Source: Faecalicatena_A orotica
GTDB lineage: Bacteria; Bacillota; Clostridia; Lachnospirales; Lachnospiraceae
Assembly: GCF_040545875.1 (NCBI RefSeq)
Contig: NZ_JBEPMR010000001.1
Length of the DNA: 64,000 nt
Reading direction: 5' to 3' (one strand)
Shown here: piece by piece, positions 1 to 8,506 of the stretch
Numbering within the stretch: the first letter of the stretch is position 1
Layout of the letters: every line of letters starts with the position of its first letter
Position numbers and translations under genes: made by a program
The notes under the pieces: generated by a model
Database searches by the model: none
The model's input: the letters and a program-made list of their open reading frames with translations, nothing else
Told to the model about the DNA's origin: nothing

Positions 1-577
1 ACAGGTGGGGACCTTCCGTCACTCCTATGCTGCTCCCCTTGAATATCTGTACAGGCTCCCCCTTCATACATTGCTGTTCTGGGTCATACTCCTGCAGCGC
101 AATACCGTCGAATGGATCGTTTTTATCCCGGTGGTCCCAGATCTGATTTAAGATATATTTTTTCCCGTCATCATCGTGGAAAAGGGAAGGGTCAAACCCA
201 CTGCTGTTGAGGTACACAGGATCGGACCACGGGCCATGTATATCCCTGCTGTATGTTAAAAAGTTATCCACATCTTTATAATAATTACGGAATGTTTTCA
301 CATTAGAATATACAAGATAGAACATCCCATCCTCATATGTAAGACAAGGCGCCCACACCCCTCCGGAATCCGGCACCCCGGTCATATCAAGCAGCCGCTT
401 TTCATCCAGCGGCCGGCCGGTAAACTCCCAATGTACTAAATCCCTGCTGTGGTACAATTCCACCCCGGGAAACCATTGAAACGTTGACGTTGCAATATAA
501 TAATCATCTCCGGCCCTGCATATGCATGGATCCGGGTGAAATCCCCGCAGAACCGGATTTTTAATCATTTCTGCCAT
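1..577 (-). CDS. GH43 family glycoside hydrolase (beta-xylosidase-like), N-terminal part only
   Basis: An open frame reads leftward from ATG at 577 and runs off the left edge, giving about 192 N-terminal residues. The protein opens with NPVLRGFHPDP, then YYIATSTFQWFPGVELYHS and LVHW, the hallmark of the five-bladed beta-propeller GH43 beta-xylosidases and arabinofuranosidases. The Asp of HPDP is the expected general base, the Asp of GFDPSLFHDDDG the pKa-modulating residue, and the Glu of TEGPHL the expected general acid. A GGAGG site lies a few bases before the ATG. There is no signal peptide, so it should act inside the cell on imported oligosaccharides. It is the last visible gene of the leftward ABC-importer operon, 15 bases after the 772-residue gene. 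Family assignment is firm; xylose versus arabinose specificity is inferred. Confidence 0.9.
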   Translation of the reverse strand, partial: MAEMIKNPVLRGFHPDPCICRAGDDYYIATSTFQWFPGVELYHSRDLVHWEFTGRPLDEKRLLDMTGVPDSGGVWAPCLTYEDGMFYLVYSNVKTFRNYYKDVDNFLTYSRDIHGPWSDPVYLNSSGFDPSLFHDDDGKKYILNQIWDHRDKNDPFDGIALQEYDPEQQCMKGEPVQIFKGSSIGVTEGPHL

Positions 578-592
578 ATAGCTCCTCCATCC

Positions 593-2911
593 CTATCCGG
601 CCATAATCTGCCGTATGATTGTGTCAAAATCCATTGTCCTGTATTCTCTGGACAAATAATCAAGATTCAGCAGCGCCTGTCCATTCACCAGACCATTGCA
701 CGTATCGTTATCGTCCCCTTTGTTTTTCGCCGCTGCTCCCGAAAATCCTTTATACTCCGTATCTGCCAGCCATAAGGAAGTCATATACCCTTCACACTGT
801 ACCCCCGGCATTGCATATCCATACATATTCTGAGGCATCGACAGACCGTGCTGCATCCCCCTTGTCACGATCTTTGCCAGTACAGCCAGATCTTCATCCT
901 TACAGTATTCTGCAATACGCAGCAGTTCCGGAATAAATTCAACAAATTCACAGTCCACATAGCTTCCTGCCGGGATGACATCACATACGGCCCAGCCTGT
1001 GGTTTTAAATCCATGTTTTCCAAGAAGTGTATCCTTATCAAACGGAATATCCCAGAGGTATGTCCAGCTTGCTAAAATACGTGCCGCATCACGCGCGCCT
1101 GCAAGAAGTTTTACATCTCTTGTCTGTTCATACACGACCAGCATGGTACGCATCGCAAACATAACGCCTACTGCGTCAATCTTTACAGACTTCCTGTGGG
1201 TTGTATCATTGAGGCCTCCGATGTATTCTACATTTCCGGCATAATTATCATATACGAAATATGCGGCCCTTTCGGCTGCCCTCAAATATTTTTCTTCCTT
1301 AGTAAACCGGTACAGTTCCGTCAGGACCTGGGCCGGGAAGATTGCACCTGACCCCTGTTCCTTTTCAGAGGCACCAAACCACTGCGGCGGGTTCGTAATC
1401 GGCTTCCCATCCATCGTATATCCACGGTTCCACGAACCATTTCCATTCTGCATTTCTAAGAGCTTGTCACAGAATTTCACAACGGCTTCCAGCCATTTTG
1501 GATGCTCAATCCCGCTTTCCCTCTCAAACAGATAACATCTCAGCAGATAGTGTATGGAATCTACCATAGACCTGCAATAATTACCCTTTACTTTTCTAAG
1601 TTCCCCTGCAATTTCCATCAGAGAACTTACGACCTGGTTCCCAAGATAGGCTTCCAGCTCATCCCGGTCATCTGAGTACTGGAATGGGAAAAGAATCCCG
1701 GTCCACCAGTACACATACTCTTCTTTATCTACATTATAAATCCCATTTGGAAGCCCGGATTCTTCTATGCAGTTTTCCACAAAATAATCGACCGTCTTTA
1801 CAGCCCTTTCCCTATATTCCTCAGAGCCGTTCTCCTTTGCCGCTTCCATCATATCTAAACTCAACAGAGTCTGTGCTCCGCAGAAGCCGTATTCAAGCAG
1901 ATTCTGCTCACCATAGCGGCTGCGAGGGGAAAAATGGACAAAGTACCCCGCCGGCTTTCCTTTTTTATCCGGAAATTCCCTGTAACTGTTATGTATCATT
2001 TCACGTCTGTAATGCTTTGCTTCTTCCAGAGTAAACGATAATTCTACATCTGGGTCCATAATTCTTTGCATCTGAAGACGGGTCGTATTCCAGGACGCTT
2101 CCGTCAGACTTCCTGCCTCCCGGGCATATAGCAGATATTCCATACAAAAAACCTGATTCTCTACTACTTCTTTATATGCTGACCATTCTGAGCCATCCAC
2201 GTTTAGGCAGAATGAATTTCTTTCATAAAAAGGATAGTCACATCTTAAGATAAATTCCTGTGTCCTGTACTCCGATGGCGAGATCCCTAATGACCCGATA
2301 TCCGTATGGTGTATAAAATGCCTTGCACGGATCTGTTCCCGCGTTATTGTCTCATCTGTCTTTGGCAAATCACCCCTGATCAGTGAAACAAACCATCTGC
2401 TCTTTTTCCCATATGCAGTAACTGAAAGCGAAGGATTCCTATCGTCTTTATAATCCTGGTTAAAGGTCCCCAGATAATCATCCATGCCGTCCCCGTCTGT
2501 ATCATTTTGATTGTATAAAGCTCCGGGGATTATGAATTGGTAATCGGAAAAATCTGCCGCTTCCAGATCTCTGCAGCGAAACTCGGATGTCAGTCGAATC
2601 CCTGTCTTTTCTTTTATTTCTTTACATGCAACCTGACGGCTGAGCTTATATCCGTTTTCTTCCTGACTCCATACATCTGTTATTTCATACTTATTGCCAT
2701 ATAAATCTTCGGCAGATGCCAAAGCTTCATATCCATTTTCCTTCTTCTCATAGCTGTCATACCGAAGTTTTTTTCCCGCACCTGAAATGTCCTGTAACAC
2801 TACCGGGAAATCAAGAAATATCTCCAGTTTTTGCTCACCTTCCTGATGAAATCCTTTTATGACGATAGAATATTTTTCATACTGTCTGACAAACTCTAAA
2901 TCTGTAAACAT
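593..2911 (-). CDS. Putative (alpha/alpha)-barrel carbohydrate-active protein, unrecognised family
   Basis: This is a 772-residue cytoplasmic-looking protein without signal peptide or membrane segments. The first 300 or so residues look beta-rich and contain an acidic stretch NDTDGDGMDDYLG (around residues 135-150) resembling a calcium-binding loop. The remainder is a series of helical hairpins rich in Trp and Tyr (for example WNRGYTMDG, PPQWFGASE, KHGFKTTGWAVCD), as in six-hairpin glycosidases and polysaccharide lyases. I do not recognise the family. It lies 2 bases after the permease gene and 15 bases before a GH43 gene, in the same operon as a ribose-type importer, so processing of an imported oligosaccharide is likely. 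An AAGAGGT site precedes ATG 2911. Confidence 0.6.
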   Translation of the reverse strand: MFTDLEFVRQYEKYSIVIKGFHQEGEQKLEIFLDFPVVLQDISGAGKKLRYDSYEKKENGYEALASAEDLYGNKYEITDVWSQEENGYKLSRQVACKEIKEKTGIRLTSEFRCRDLEAADFSDYQFIIPGALYNQNDTDGDGMDDYLGTFNQDYKDDRNPSLSVTAYGKKSRWFVSLIRGDLPKTDETITREQIRARHFIHHTDIGSLGISPSEYRTQEFILRCDYPFYERNSFCLNVDGSEWSAYKEVVENQVFCMEYLLYAREAGSLTEASWNTTRLQMQRIMDPDVELSFTLEEAKHYRREMIHNSYREFPDKKGKPAGYFVHFSPRSRYGEQNLLEYGFCGAQTLLSLDMMEAAKENGSEEYRERAVKTVDYFVENCIEESGLPNGIYNVDKEEYVYWWTGILFPFQYSDDRDELEAYLGNQVVSSLMEIAGELRKVKGNYCRSMVDSIHYLLRCYLFERESGIEHPKWLEAVVKFCDKLLEMQNGNGSWNRGYTMDGKPITNPPQWFGASEKEQGSGAIFPAQVLTELYRFTKEEKYLRAAERAAYFVYDNYAGNVEYIGGLNDTTHRKSVKIDAVGVMFAMRTMLVVYEQTRDVKLLAGARDAARILASWTYLWDIPFDKDTLLGKHGFKTTGWAVCDVIPAGSYVDCEFVEFIPELLRIAEYCKDEDLAVLAKIVTRGMQHGLSMPQNMYGYAMPGVQCEGYMTSLWLADTEYKGFSGAAAKNKGDDNDTCNGLVNGQALLNLDYLSREYRTMDFDTIIRQIMAG

Positions 2912-2913
2912 AT

Positions 2914-3903
2914 TTAACCTCTTTTCTTAATGTGTAAACGTTTATTATTCCTTAAAGTATCCAGATATACTGCCAATAATATAAGAAGGCCTTTTACGAT
3001 AATCTGCCAATATGATGTCACATGCAGCATATTCAGTCCATTATTCATAAAGCCGATTATGAGCACACCTATCATAACGCCTCCGGCAGTTCCGATTCCC
3101 CCGTTAAAGCTGACACCGCCCAATACGGCTGCTGCAATTGCATTACATTCATATCCCGCACCGGATGCAGGCTGTGCGGAATAAACTCTGGATGCCAGCA
3201 TGATACCCGCCATAGCGCTCATAACCCCTGTAAAGATAAACACACAGGCGGTTATTTTCCTTACCTTGATTCCTGCATACACGGCCGCACTCTTATTTCC
3301 ACCTATTGCGTACATTCCTCTTCCAAATTTTGTCTTATTCAGCAGAATGCAGGTAAAGGCCAGACAGACAATAATCACGATTCCCAAAATGGGGACAGGG
3401 CCTATATACCCGGTGCCGATCGCGCTAAATTTTTCATCATAGCACATGATAGATTTGCCATTCGTCATTAAATATGCCGCTCCCCTGAAACACTGCTGTG
3501 TAGCCAGAGTGATGATAAAACTGGGAATCGTTGTAAATGTTGCAAGCAATCCATTGATCATCCCGCAGAAAGCACCAAATACCAGCGTAATAATAAGCGC
3601 CGCCTCCGTAGGTATACCGCCTTCTATCATGGAAACACATACACAGCCGCTCAGTGCAAGCACACTGCCTACAGAAAGGTCAATGCATCCTATAATTAGC
3701 ACCATTGCCATCCCAAATGCCAATACCGAATCCACACTGATCTGCCGCATGACTGATAAAATATTATCTGTTGTCAGAAACGTATCTGTAAATATTGACA
3801 GTGCCGATACAATCAGCAGCAGAGCTATCAGTATCATAGAATTACGCTTCAGGAACTTTAGCAGGCTTTTTTGATTTGTTATCTTATCCGTTATAGGTTT
3901 CAT
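2914..3903 (-). CDS. ABC sugar transporter permease, ribose (RbsC) type
   Basis: A very hydrophobic protein of about 329 residues with 8-10 predicted membrane helices and the conserved block IDLSVGSVLALSGCV near the third helix, typical of RbsC/XylH/MglC permeases. It should form the membrane channel for the ATPase and lipoprotein encoded just upstream. The frame opens at 3924, but AGGAGG at 3911-3917 is 7 bases from the ATG at 3903 and lies inside the longer version, so 3903 is the better start (MKPITDK...). The gene overlaps the end of the ATPase gene by 20 bases, which indicates translational coupling. The substrate is unknown; the neighbouring GH43 suggests a pentose or pentose oligomer. 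Confidence 0.9.
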   Translation of the reverse strand: MKPITDKITNQKSLLKFLKRNSMILIALLLIVSALSIFTDTFLTTDNILSVMRQISVDSVLAFGMAMVLIIGCIDLSVGSVLALSGCVCVSMIEGGIPTEAALIITLVFGAFCGMINGLLATFTTIPSFIITLATQQCFRGAAYLMTNGKSIMCYDEKFSAIGTGYIGPVPILGIVIIVCLAFTCILLNKTKFGRGMYAIGGNKSAAVYAGIKVRKITACVFIFTGVMSAMAGIMLASRVYSAQPASGAGYECNAIAAAVLGGVSFNGGIGTAGGVMIGVLIIGFMNNGLNMLHVTSYWQIIVKGLLILLAVYLDTLRNNKRLHIKKRG

Positions 3904-5407
3904 GTTCATATCCTCCTGTTGCATAATGCATTATCTGCTCCTGTGTAACCTCTTCTTTATCCGGTTCAAAAAACCTGACCAGCTTTCCTTCACACATCAC
4001 GCCTATTCTGGAGCTCATATTCATAACCTCTGGTAATTCTGACGAAATCAGGATAATTGCTACTCCTGTTTCTGCGATTTTACATATCAAATGATATATA
4101 TCAGATTTTGCCCCCACATCCACGCCTCTGGTAGGCTCGTCCAGAATCAGTATTTTAGGATTGGACGCCAGCCATTTTGAAATCACAATTTTCTGCTGGT
4201 TCCCCCCGCTCAGCTCCACGGCAAGCTGCTCTGTACCTGCCATTTTTATTTCGAGCTGGCTGATATATTCCTCTAATATCTGTTTTTCCTTTTTGGCATC
4301 AACAGATATTCCCTTTATGAACTCATCCATGACTGTAACGGTCATATTGAAGGAAATTGAATTTTCCAAAAATAAACCATTCTCTTTCCGGTCCTCCGGC
4401 ACAAGCGCTATCTTTTTCCTGATTGCTTCCCCCGGCGATTTTATCGTGCATTTCTTACCATCTATATAGAGACTGCCGGAAAGAATCTCATCCAGTCCAA
4501 AGACCGCCTTTGCCAGTTCTGTACGCCCGGCTCCCATGAGTCCTGTTATTCCCAAGATTTCACCTTCCGCAAGGGAAAAACTGATGTCCTCTACCTTTTC
4601 CGTTGTCAGGTGTTCAACCCTGAGTATTTCTTTTCCAAGCCTGACTTTATAATCCGGATAGTAATCTTCTATTTTATGTCCCACCATATTCTGGATAATC
4701 TGCTCATAACTGATATCCCGGATGGAAGTAGTCAGAATATGATGACCGTCCCGCATAATTGTTATGCTGTCCGCGATCTGATTGATTTCCTCCATTTTGT
4801 GGGAAATGTAAATGATCGATACTCCTTTCCGGCTCAATGTTTTTATCTGCTCAAACAGAAACTCTACTTCTCTGTCAGTCAGGGAAGAGGTCGGCTCGTC
4901 CATGACTAAAATTCTGGAATTGGTGGAAAGTGCTTTCGCAATTTCCACCATCTGCTGCTGTGATATGCTCAGTTCTCTGACAATCGTATCCGGGCGAAGG
5001 CTTTCAAGGCCTATCCTCCCAAGAATCTCCGCCGCTTCCCTGTATATTTTCTGATAATCGATGAACCCCATTCTTGTCTTAAATTCCCGCCCAAGAAATA
5101 TATTTTCACCGACTGTCATATCCTGCACAAGCACGATTTCCTGATGTATAATGGATACCCCCCGCTTCTGTGCGTCTTCAACAGAACCTATGCTGGTCTT
5201 CTCCCCGTCTATCAGGACCTCACCTGAATCACAGTCATAAATGCCTCCCAGTATTTTCATCAAAGTAGACTTTCCGGCACCATTCTCACCCGCCAAGGCC
5301 CTTACTTCTCCGGCATGCATACTAAAATCCAGATCATACAGTACCTGTACTCCGCCGAAACTCTTGTTTATGCCTTTCATCTGCAGAATGTAATCCTCAT
5401 TCATCAT
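3884..5407 (-). CDS. ABC sugar transporter ATP-binding protein, double domain (RbsA/MglA type)
   Basis: A 507-residue protein with two ABC cassettes. The first has Walker A GENGAGKST (residues 41-49), signature LSISQQQ near 147 and Walker B ILVMDEPTS. The second has the degenerate P-loop GLMGAGRTE, signature LSGGNQQK and Walker B ILILDEPTRGVD, the usual asymmetry of the RbsA/MglA/XylG subfamily, and the length is normal. It powers uptake of a monosaccharide or small glycoside with the permease (downstream) and lipoprotein (upstream, 28-base gap) of the same leftward operon. Function as an importer ATPase is secure; the substrate is not. Confidence 0.95.
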   Translation of the reverse strand: MMNEDYILQMKGINKSFGGVQVLYDLDFSMHAGEVRALAGENGAGKSTLMKILGGIYDCDSGEVLIDGEKTSIGSVEDAQKRGVSIIHQEIVLVQDMTVGENIFLGREFKTRMGFIDYQKIYREAAEILGRIGLESLRPDTIVRELSISQQQMVEIAKALSTNSRILVMDEPTSSLTDREVEFLFEQIKTLSRKGVSIIYISHKMEEINQIADSITIMRDGHHILTTSIRDISYEQIIQNMVGHKIEDYYPDYKVRLGKEILRVEHLTTEKVEDISFSLAEGEILGITGLMGAGRTELAKAVFGLDEILSGSLYIDGKKCTIKSPGEAIRKKIALVPEDRKENGLFLENSISFNMTVTVMDEFIKGISVDAKKEKQILEEYISQLEIKMAGTEQLAVELSGGNQQKIVISKWLASNPKILILDEPTRGVDVGAKSDIYHLICKIAETGVAIILISSELPEVMNMSSRIGVMCEGKLVRFFEPDKEEVTQEQIMHYATGGYEHETYNG

Positions 5408-5435
5408 CCACTTCTCCTTTGCGAAGCATTTTCTG

Positions 5436-6413
5436 CTACTCTATTCCCCAGTATTCTTTATATGTATCGAGGTCGTCAATCGTACACAGACTAAATTTCA
5501 AACGTGGGTCCTCACCGCATTTTCCTGTTTTCAGTACTTCAACTGCCCGTTCAGATGCCGCTGCTGCAAGCTCCTTCATTGGATAAACAGCCGTCACATC
5601 CAGTGCACCGTCTTCCATGTTCCGGATATCCGCGGAAAGCCCGTCCACATTGGCAACCAGAATATCATCAACCTTGCCTGCTGACCTGACTGCCGCCGCT
5701 ATTCCAACACCGCAGTTTGAATTGTTTCCAAAGATTGCAGTAACATCGGGATACTGCTGCAGCCAGTCTTCCGTTTTCTTCATGGCTTCATCTTCTGTAC
5801 ATACTCCGTCGAAGACTTCCAGCACTTCAATCCCTTCATTTTCAGCCATAGCATCCTTGAAGCCGTCTCCTCTTTCCCTGCATACGAACGCCACGTCATA
5901 AGTAAGAATGCATACCTTCCCTTTTCCATCCAGTTCTTTTGCAACTTCTTTACCTACTTCATATCCTGCCGTATAGTTATCACTTGTAACAGAACCCGTA
6001 ACAAGCTCCAAAAGATCATCACCAAGTATCTGGTTTACGCTCAAAACAGGGATTTCTGCCTTGTTGCATAGCTCAAATGCGGATTTTACACCTACGGAAT
6101 CACACGCCTCTACGATAATCAGCTTGGCTCCCTGACTGATAAAATCTTCTACATCCTTTGTCTGCTGTGCCTGATCCAGATTTGCGTCTTTGATAACTGC
6201 CTGATAGCCCTCTTCCTCTACCTTTTCTTTGATCGTGTCACACATGATTGTAAGTCCTTCATTCGTATACATAGAGGTGGTAATCCCAATAAGCCCTTTA
6301 TCTCCTCCCTCTGATTCCTTAGCGGTGCCCTCTTCTTTTTTACCTCCTGAACTACATGCACACATAGAAATAATGACACCGATACATAACATAATACTAA
6401 GAATCTTTTTCAT
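5436..6413 (-). CDS. Sugar-binding lipoprotein of a ribose-type ABC importer (Peripla_BP_4)
   Basis: About 325 residues. The N-terminus MKKILSIMLCIGVIISM followed by CACSSGG is a lipoprotein signal peptide, so the mature protein is anchored on the outer membrane face. The body follows the RbsB fold: GLIGITTSMYTNEGL, QGAKLIIVEACDSVG and VNVDGLSADIRN-type segments are typical of periplasmic-binding-protein-4 members. The frame can be extended to a TTG at 6431, but AAAGGAG 8 bases before ATG 6413 sets the start. It is the first gene of the leftward operon binding protein, ATPase, permease, 772-residue protein, GH43, and it has a well-formed promoter and operator-like palindrome upstream. Confidence 0.92.
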   Translation of the reverse strand: MKKILSIMLCIGVIISMCACSSGGKKEEGTAKESEGGDKGLIGITTSMYTNEGLTIMCDTIKEKVEEEGYQAVIKDANLDQAQQTKDVEDFISQGAKLIIVEACDSVGVKSAFELCNKAEIPVLSVNQILGDDLLELVTGSVTSDNYTAGYEVGKEVAKELDGKGKVCILTYDVAFVCRERGDGFKDAMAENEGIEVLEVFDGVCTEDEAMKKTEDWLQQYPDVTAIFGNNSNCGVGIAAAVRSAGKVDDILVANVDGLSADIRNMEDGALDVTAVYPMKELAAAASERAVEVLKTGKCGEDPRLKFSLCTIDDLDTYKEYWGIE

Positions 6414-6461
6414 AAAATTTACTCCTTTCAAATAAATATTCTGACTTCTTGTTTATTGTGC

Positions 6462-6471
6462 CCGTGCACGG
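6462..6471 (-). promoter_or_regulatory. Palindromic operator candidate before the sugar ABC operon
   Basis: CCGTGCACGG is a perfect 10-bp palindrome centred about 20 bases downstream of the -10 box of the operon promoter, where a LacI-family or similar repressor would block transcription. No such repressor gene is visible in the window, so the cognate regulator is unknown. Confidence 0.4.
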
Positions 6472-6485
6472 ACTTTCTTTTTTTC

Positions 6486-6514
6486 AGAATAGCACCCGTA
6501 TTTTTAAATGTCAA
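6486..6514 (-). promoter_or_regulatory. Sigma-A promoter of the leftward sugar ABC operon
   Basis: Reading the minus strand, TTGACA (6514-6509) is separated by 17 bases from TATTCT (6491-6486). This is close to the consensus and lies about 75 bases before the lipoprotein start codon at 6413. Confidence 0.75.
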
Positions 6515-6589
6515 TTGTTTTTTGCTTTTCAATTTATTTTTGTATAATTTCGATATTTTTTGCTTGTAAATTTCTCTGTTTTTACCAAT

Positions 6590-6622
6590 AAAAAAGGACC
6601 GTGCAAAATTGCACACGATCCT
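6590..6622 (-). terminator. Intrinsic terminator of the alpha/beta hydrolase gene
   Basis: On the minus strand, a GGATCG...TGCA stem pairs with TGCA...CGGTCC around an ATTT loop and is followed directly by six T residues. The 5' foot of the hairpin overlaps the hydrolase stop codon (6621-6623). It separates this gene from the sugar operon promoter. Confidence 0.75.
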
Positions 6623-7547
6623 ATATTTCCCCTGCTGTTTCCCGAAACAGTTCTTTTAACGCCTCCTTATATGCTTCTTCGTCCTTCAGATAGCTCATGC
6701 AGTGATCCGCCCCTTCCACAAGAAGCAGCTTTTTCTGAGCCGTACATGCCTCATAATTACGCACTGTCATCTCATATGGCACGAAAGTGTCTGCTTTTCC
6801 GTGGATAAACAGAACCGGTACCCTGCAGTGTCCCATCGCCTCCAGTGTACTGTATTCCTTCAGGCCATATCCTGCCCTTCTTTTAAACAGCCAGTTCAGC
6901 TGATCCATAACTGGATGTTCCGTGAGTTTGAAGTTCAGCTTACCGAACCGGTATACCATCTCATAGGGAGATGTGAATCCGCAGTCAGCTATGACACCTT
7001 TTACATCCCCGGGAAGTTCCTCCCCCGCTGCCATGAGCACTGTTGCGGCCCCCATTGACACCCCATACAGGTAGACCGGGAGTCCGCCCTGATTCCGCTT
7101 AATCAGCCAGTCCATCCATGCATGGCAGTCCTCCCTTTCCAGAACACCGAATCCCATATATCTGCCTTCACTTTCCCCCTGCGCTCTCTGGTCCACGAGA
7201 AGAAGACTCGTCCCCTCATCATAAAGCCACCTGATGCAGGGCCCGAAATCATGTCCCCAGGACCCCCTCCACCCATGAAACAGGGCAGCAATCCGTTTTG
7301 GGTTCTCAGCTTCCAGATAATATCCTTTCAGCTTCAGTCCGTCCCTGCTTTCGATCACTGCTTTTTCAGGGTTCATCCCTTCCATCCAGCAGACGCCCTC
7401 AGTACGCTTTGACTCCGGCTCTTTCTTCTTCCTTAGGAATATACAGCGCCGCCCTGCTGCCATATTAAAGAAGGCACCGACCGCCAGCACGTCAGCCGCT
7501 CCCAGTACCCCTGCCATAATTGAAAGCCCTTTCCACACACGTTTCAT
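6621..7547 (-). CDS. Alpha/beta hydrolase with N-terminal membrane anchor
   Basis: A 308-residue protein. Residues 5-32 form one hydrophobic segment (signal anchor). The catalytic domain has the oxyanion-region motif LFHGWRGS (about residue 90), nucleophile elbow GVSMGA with Ser near 167, the acid Asp in HGKADTFVP and the His in GADHCMSY, giving a complete Ser-Asp-His triad. It resembles the COG1073 family of membrane-anchored esterases and peptidase-like hydrolases found singly in many Bacillota. The natural substrate is unknown. It is transcribed alone and ends in its own terminator. Confidence 0.85.
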   Translation of the reverse strand: MKRVWKGLSIMAGVLGAADVLAVGAFFNMAAGRRCIFLRKKKEPESKRTEGVCWMEGMNPEKAVIESRDGLKLKGYYLEAENPKRIAALFHGWRGSWGHDFGPCIRWLYDEGTSLLLVDQRAQGESEGRYMGFGVLEREDCHAWMDWLIKRNQGGLPVYLYGVSMGAATVLMAAGEELPGDVKGVIADCGFTSPYEMVYRFGKLNFKLTEHPVMDQLNWLFKRRAGYGLKEYSTLEAMGHCRVPVLFIHGKADTFVPYEMTVRNYEACTAQKKLLLVEGADHCMSYLKDEEAYKEALKELFRETAGEI

Positions 7548-7618
7548 ATTACTGCCATCCCTTTCTTCACAATTTATTATATATATGTTTACAATTCATT
7601 CAAATTTGTATCACAGTT

Positions 7619-7646
7619 TTTACACAAGTAAATCTTATACTATAAT
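7619..7646 (+). promoter_or_regulatory. Sigma-A promoter of a candidate small RNA
   Basis: TTTACA (7619-7624), 16 bases, then TATAAT (7641-7646). It points rightward into a stretch with no start codon but with a strong terminator about 45 bases later. Confidence 0.55.
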
Positions 7647-7652
7647 TGTTCA

Positions 7653-7722
7653 AAAGATAAGAACACTTTTTCATAAACTTTTTCCCCCTTAGAGTCACAC
7701 ACGGTGTGGCTCTTTCCTTTTG
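7653..7722 (+). ncRNA. Candidate short RNA or leader ending in a terminator hairpin
   Basis: From the expected start near 7653 the sequence runs to a perfect 10-bp hairpin, AGAGTCACAC (7691-7700), loop ACG, GTGTGGCTCT (7704-7713), followed by TTCCTTTT. A transcript of roughly 65-70 bases is predicted. The next gene (7827) has its own extended -10 promoter, so this is either an independent small RNA or an attenuated leader. No known RNA family was recognised. Confidence 0.4.
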
Positions 7723-7781
7723 TATATCACACATATATCTCCTAAAAGTCTTAAAATGTTTTTCCAATTTAAAATTTATGC

Positions 7782-7787
7782 TATAAT
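7782..7787 (+). promoter_or_regulatory. Extended -10 promoter of the 100-residue gene
   Basis: TGCTATAAT gives an extended -10 box with TATAAT at 7782-7787. The -35 region is poor. The start codon follows 40 bases later behind GGAAGGAGG. Confidence 0.55.
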
Positions 7788-7826
7788 GTTCACGTTACTA
7801 TATACTTCGGAAGGAGGAATTAACCC

Positions 7827-8129
7827 ATGATTGATAAAAAGCTGATCCCCGTCCCGGGTTTGAAAAAGGAGCCCTTCTCCGGCTGTCACAAAGGCATGAG
7901 ATACTATTTTGAAGCCGCCGCTGATAAAGAGACCTTTCTTGTCACGGTCTATCCCGAGCCCTGGTCCTTTGACAAGACACCGGATGAAAATAAAGAGCAT
8001 GCATCTTTCCCGATGTCAGATGAGGGAATGGATTCTGCAATCCAGTGGCTCCATGAGATGTACGAAAAGAAGAAAGACTTCTGGCAGGACTCTGTCAGCA
8101 ACAGTATGCATATTGTATATAAAAAATAA
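7827..8129 (+). CDS. Small conserved-looking protein of unknown function
   Basis: A 100-residue soluble protein, MIDKKLIPVPGLKKEPFSG..., with no membrane segment and no recognised motif. A Cys-His pair occurs in SGCHKGMRYYF, and the C-terminal half is helical and charged (MDSAIQWLHEMYEKKKDFW). A textbook GGAAGGAGG site and an extended -10 promoter precede it and a large bidirectional terminator follows, so it is very probably a real gene. I do not recognise the family and assign no function. Confidence 0.7.
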   Translation: MIDKKLIPVPGLKKEPFSGCHKGMRYYFEAAADKETFLVTVYPEPWSFDKTPDENKEHASFPMSDEGMDSAIQWLHEMYEKKKDFWQDSVSNSMHIVYKK

Positions 8130-8132
8130 GAA

Positions 8133-8230
8133 GCTGCTGAAAATGTAAACTCTGTACAGGCTTTTCCTGCCCCGGCCTCTGGTCCGGGCAATCTCCTGAC
8201 AGATTTTCACATTTTACGGCAGCCTATTTT
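8133..8230. terminator. Large imperfect palindrome acting as a bidirectional terminator
   Basis: GCTGC...AAAATGT (from 8133) pairs with ACATTTT...GGCAGC (to 8223), and the same symmetry continues inward through CTGTACAGG/CTGTCAGG to an inner TGCCC/GGGCA stem. Run-off T tracts follow on both strands (CTATTTTTA on plus, TTATTTTTT on minus). It sits exactly between convergent genes ending at 8129 and 8240. Confidence 0.65.
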
Positions 8231-8239
8231 TATCACTGA

Positions 8240-8470
8240 TTATTCATCGAATTCCAATATTACACATTTCCCCATGAGGCTGGACTGAATATCCACTACG
8301 GTTCCCCGGGTTGTTTTCAGCCTTTCACGGTTCGGATAATTCCCGCTCATGGCAATCGCATGTTCTATCGTGTAGTAATAGGAACTGGGAAGTTTCCCTT
8401 CGATCACATTCACCTGATCTCCGATCTTCACTAACCCATCCCTGTCCATCGTAAATTCCATTCTTCTCAT
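8240..8470 (-). CDS. Small conserved-looking protein of unknown function
   Basis: About 76 residues, MRRMEFTMDRDGLVKIGDQVNVIEG..., ending GKCVILEFDE. The frame opens at 8506, but an AGGAG site 9 bases before ATG 8470 lies inside that longer version, so 8470 is preferred. The composition suggests a small beta-barrel (alternating hydrophobic strands around GDQVNVIEG, TTRGTVVDIQ and GKCVILEF), perhaps SH3- or KOW-like, but this is inference. No family was recognised. It is monocistronic and shares a terminator with the convergent 100-residue gene. Confidence 0.6.
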   Translation of the reverse strand: MRRMEFTMDRDGLVKIGDQVNVIEGKLPSSYYYTIEHAIAMSGNYPNRERLKTTRGTVVDIQSSLMGKCVILEFDE

Positions 8471-8506
8471 AAATCTCCACTCCTGCTGTTTTATCTCGTC
8501 ATACAT

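Noticed and set aside
6428..6616. 62-residue leftward ORF before the sugar-binding protein
   Set aside because: It covers the operon promoter and operator and lacks a ribosome site.
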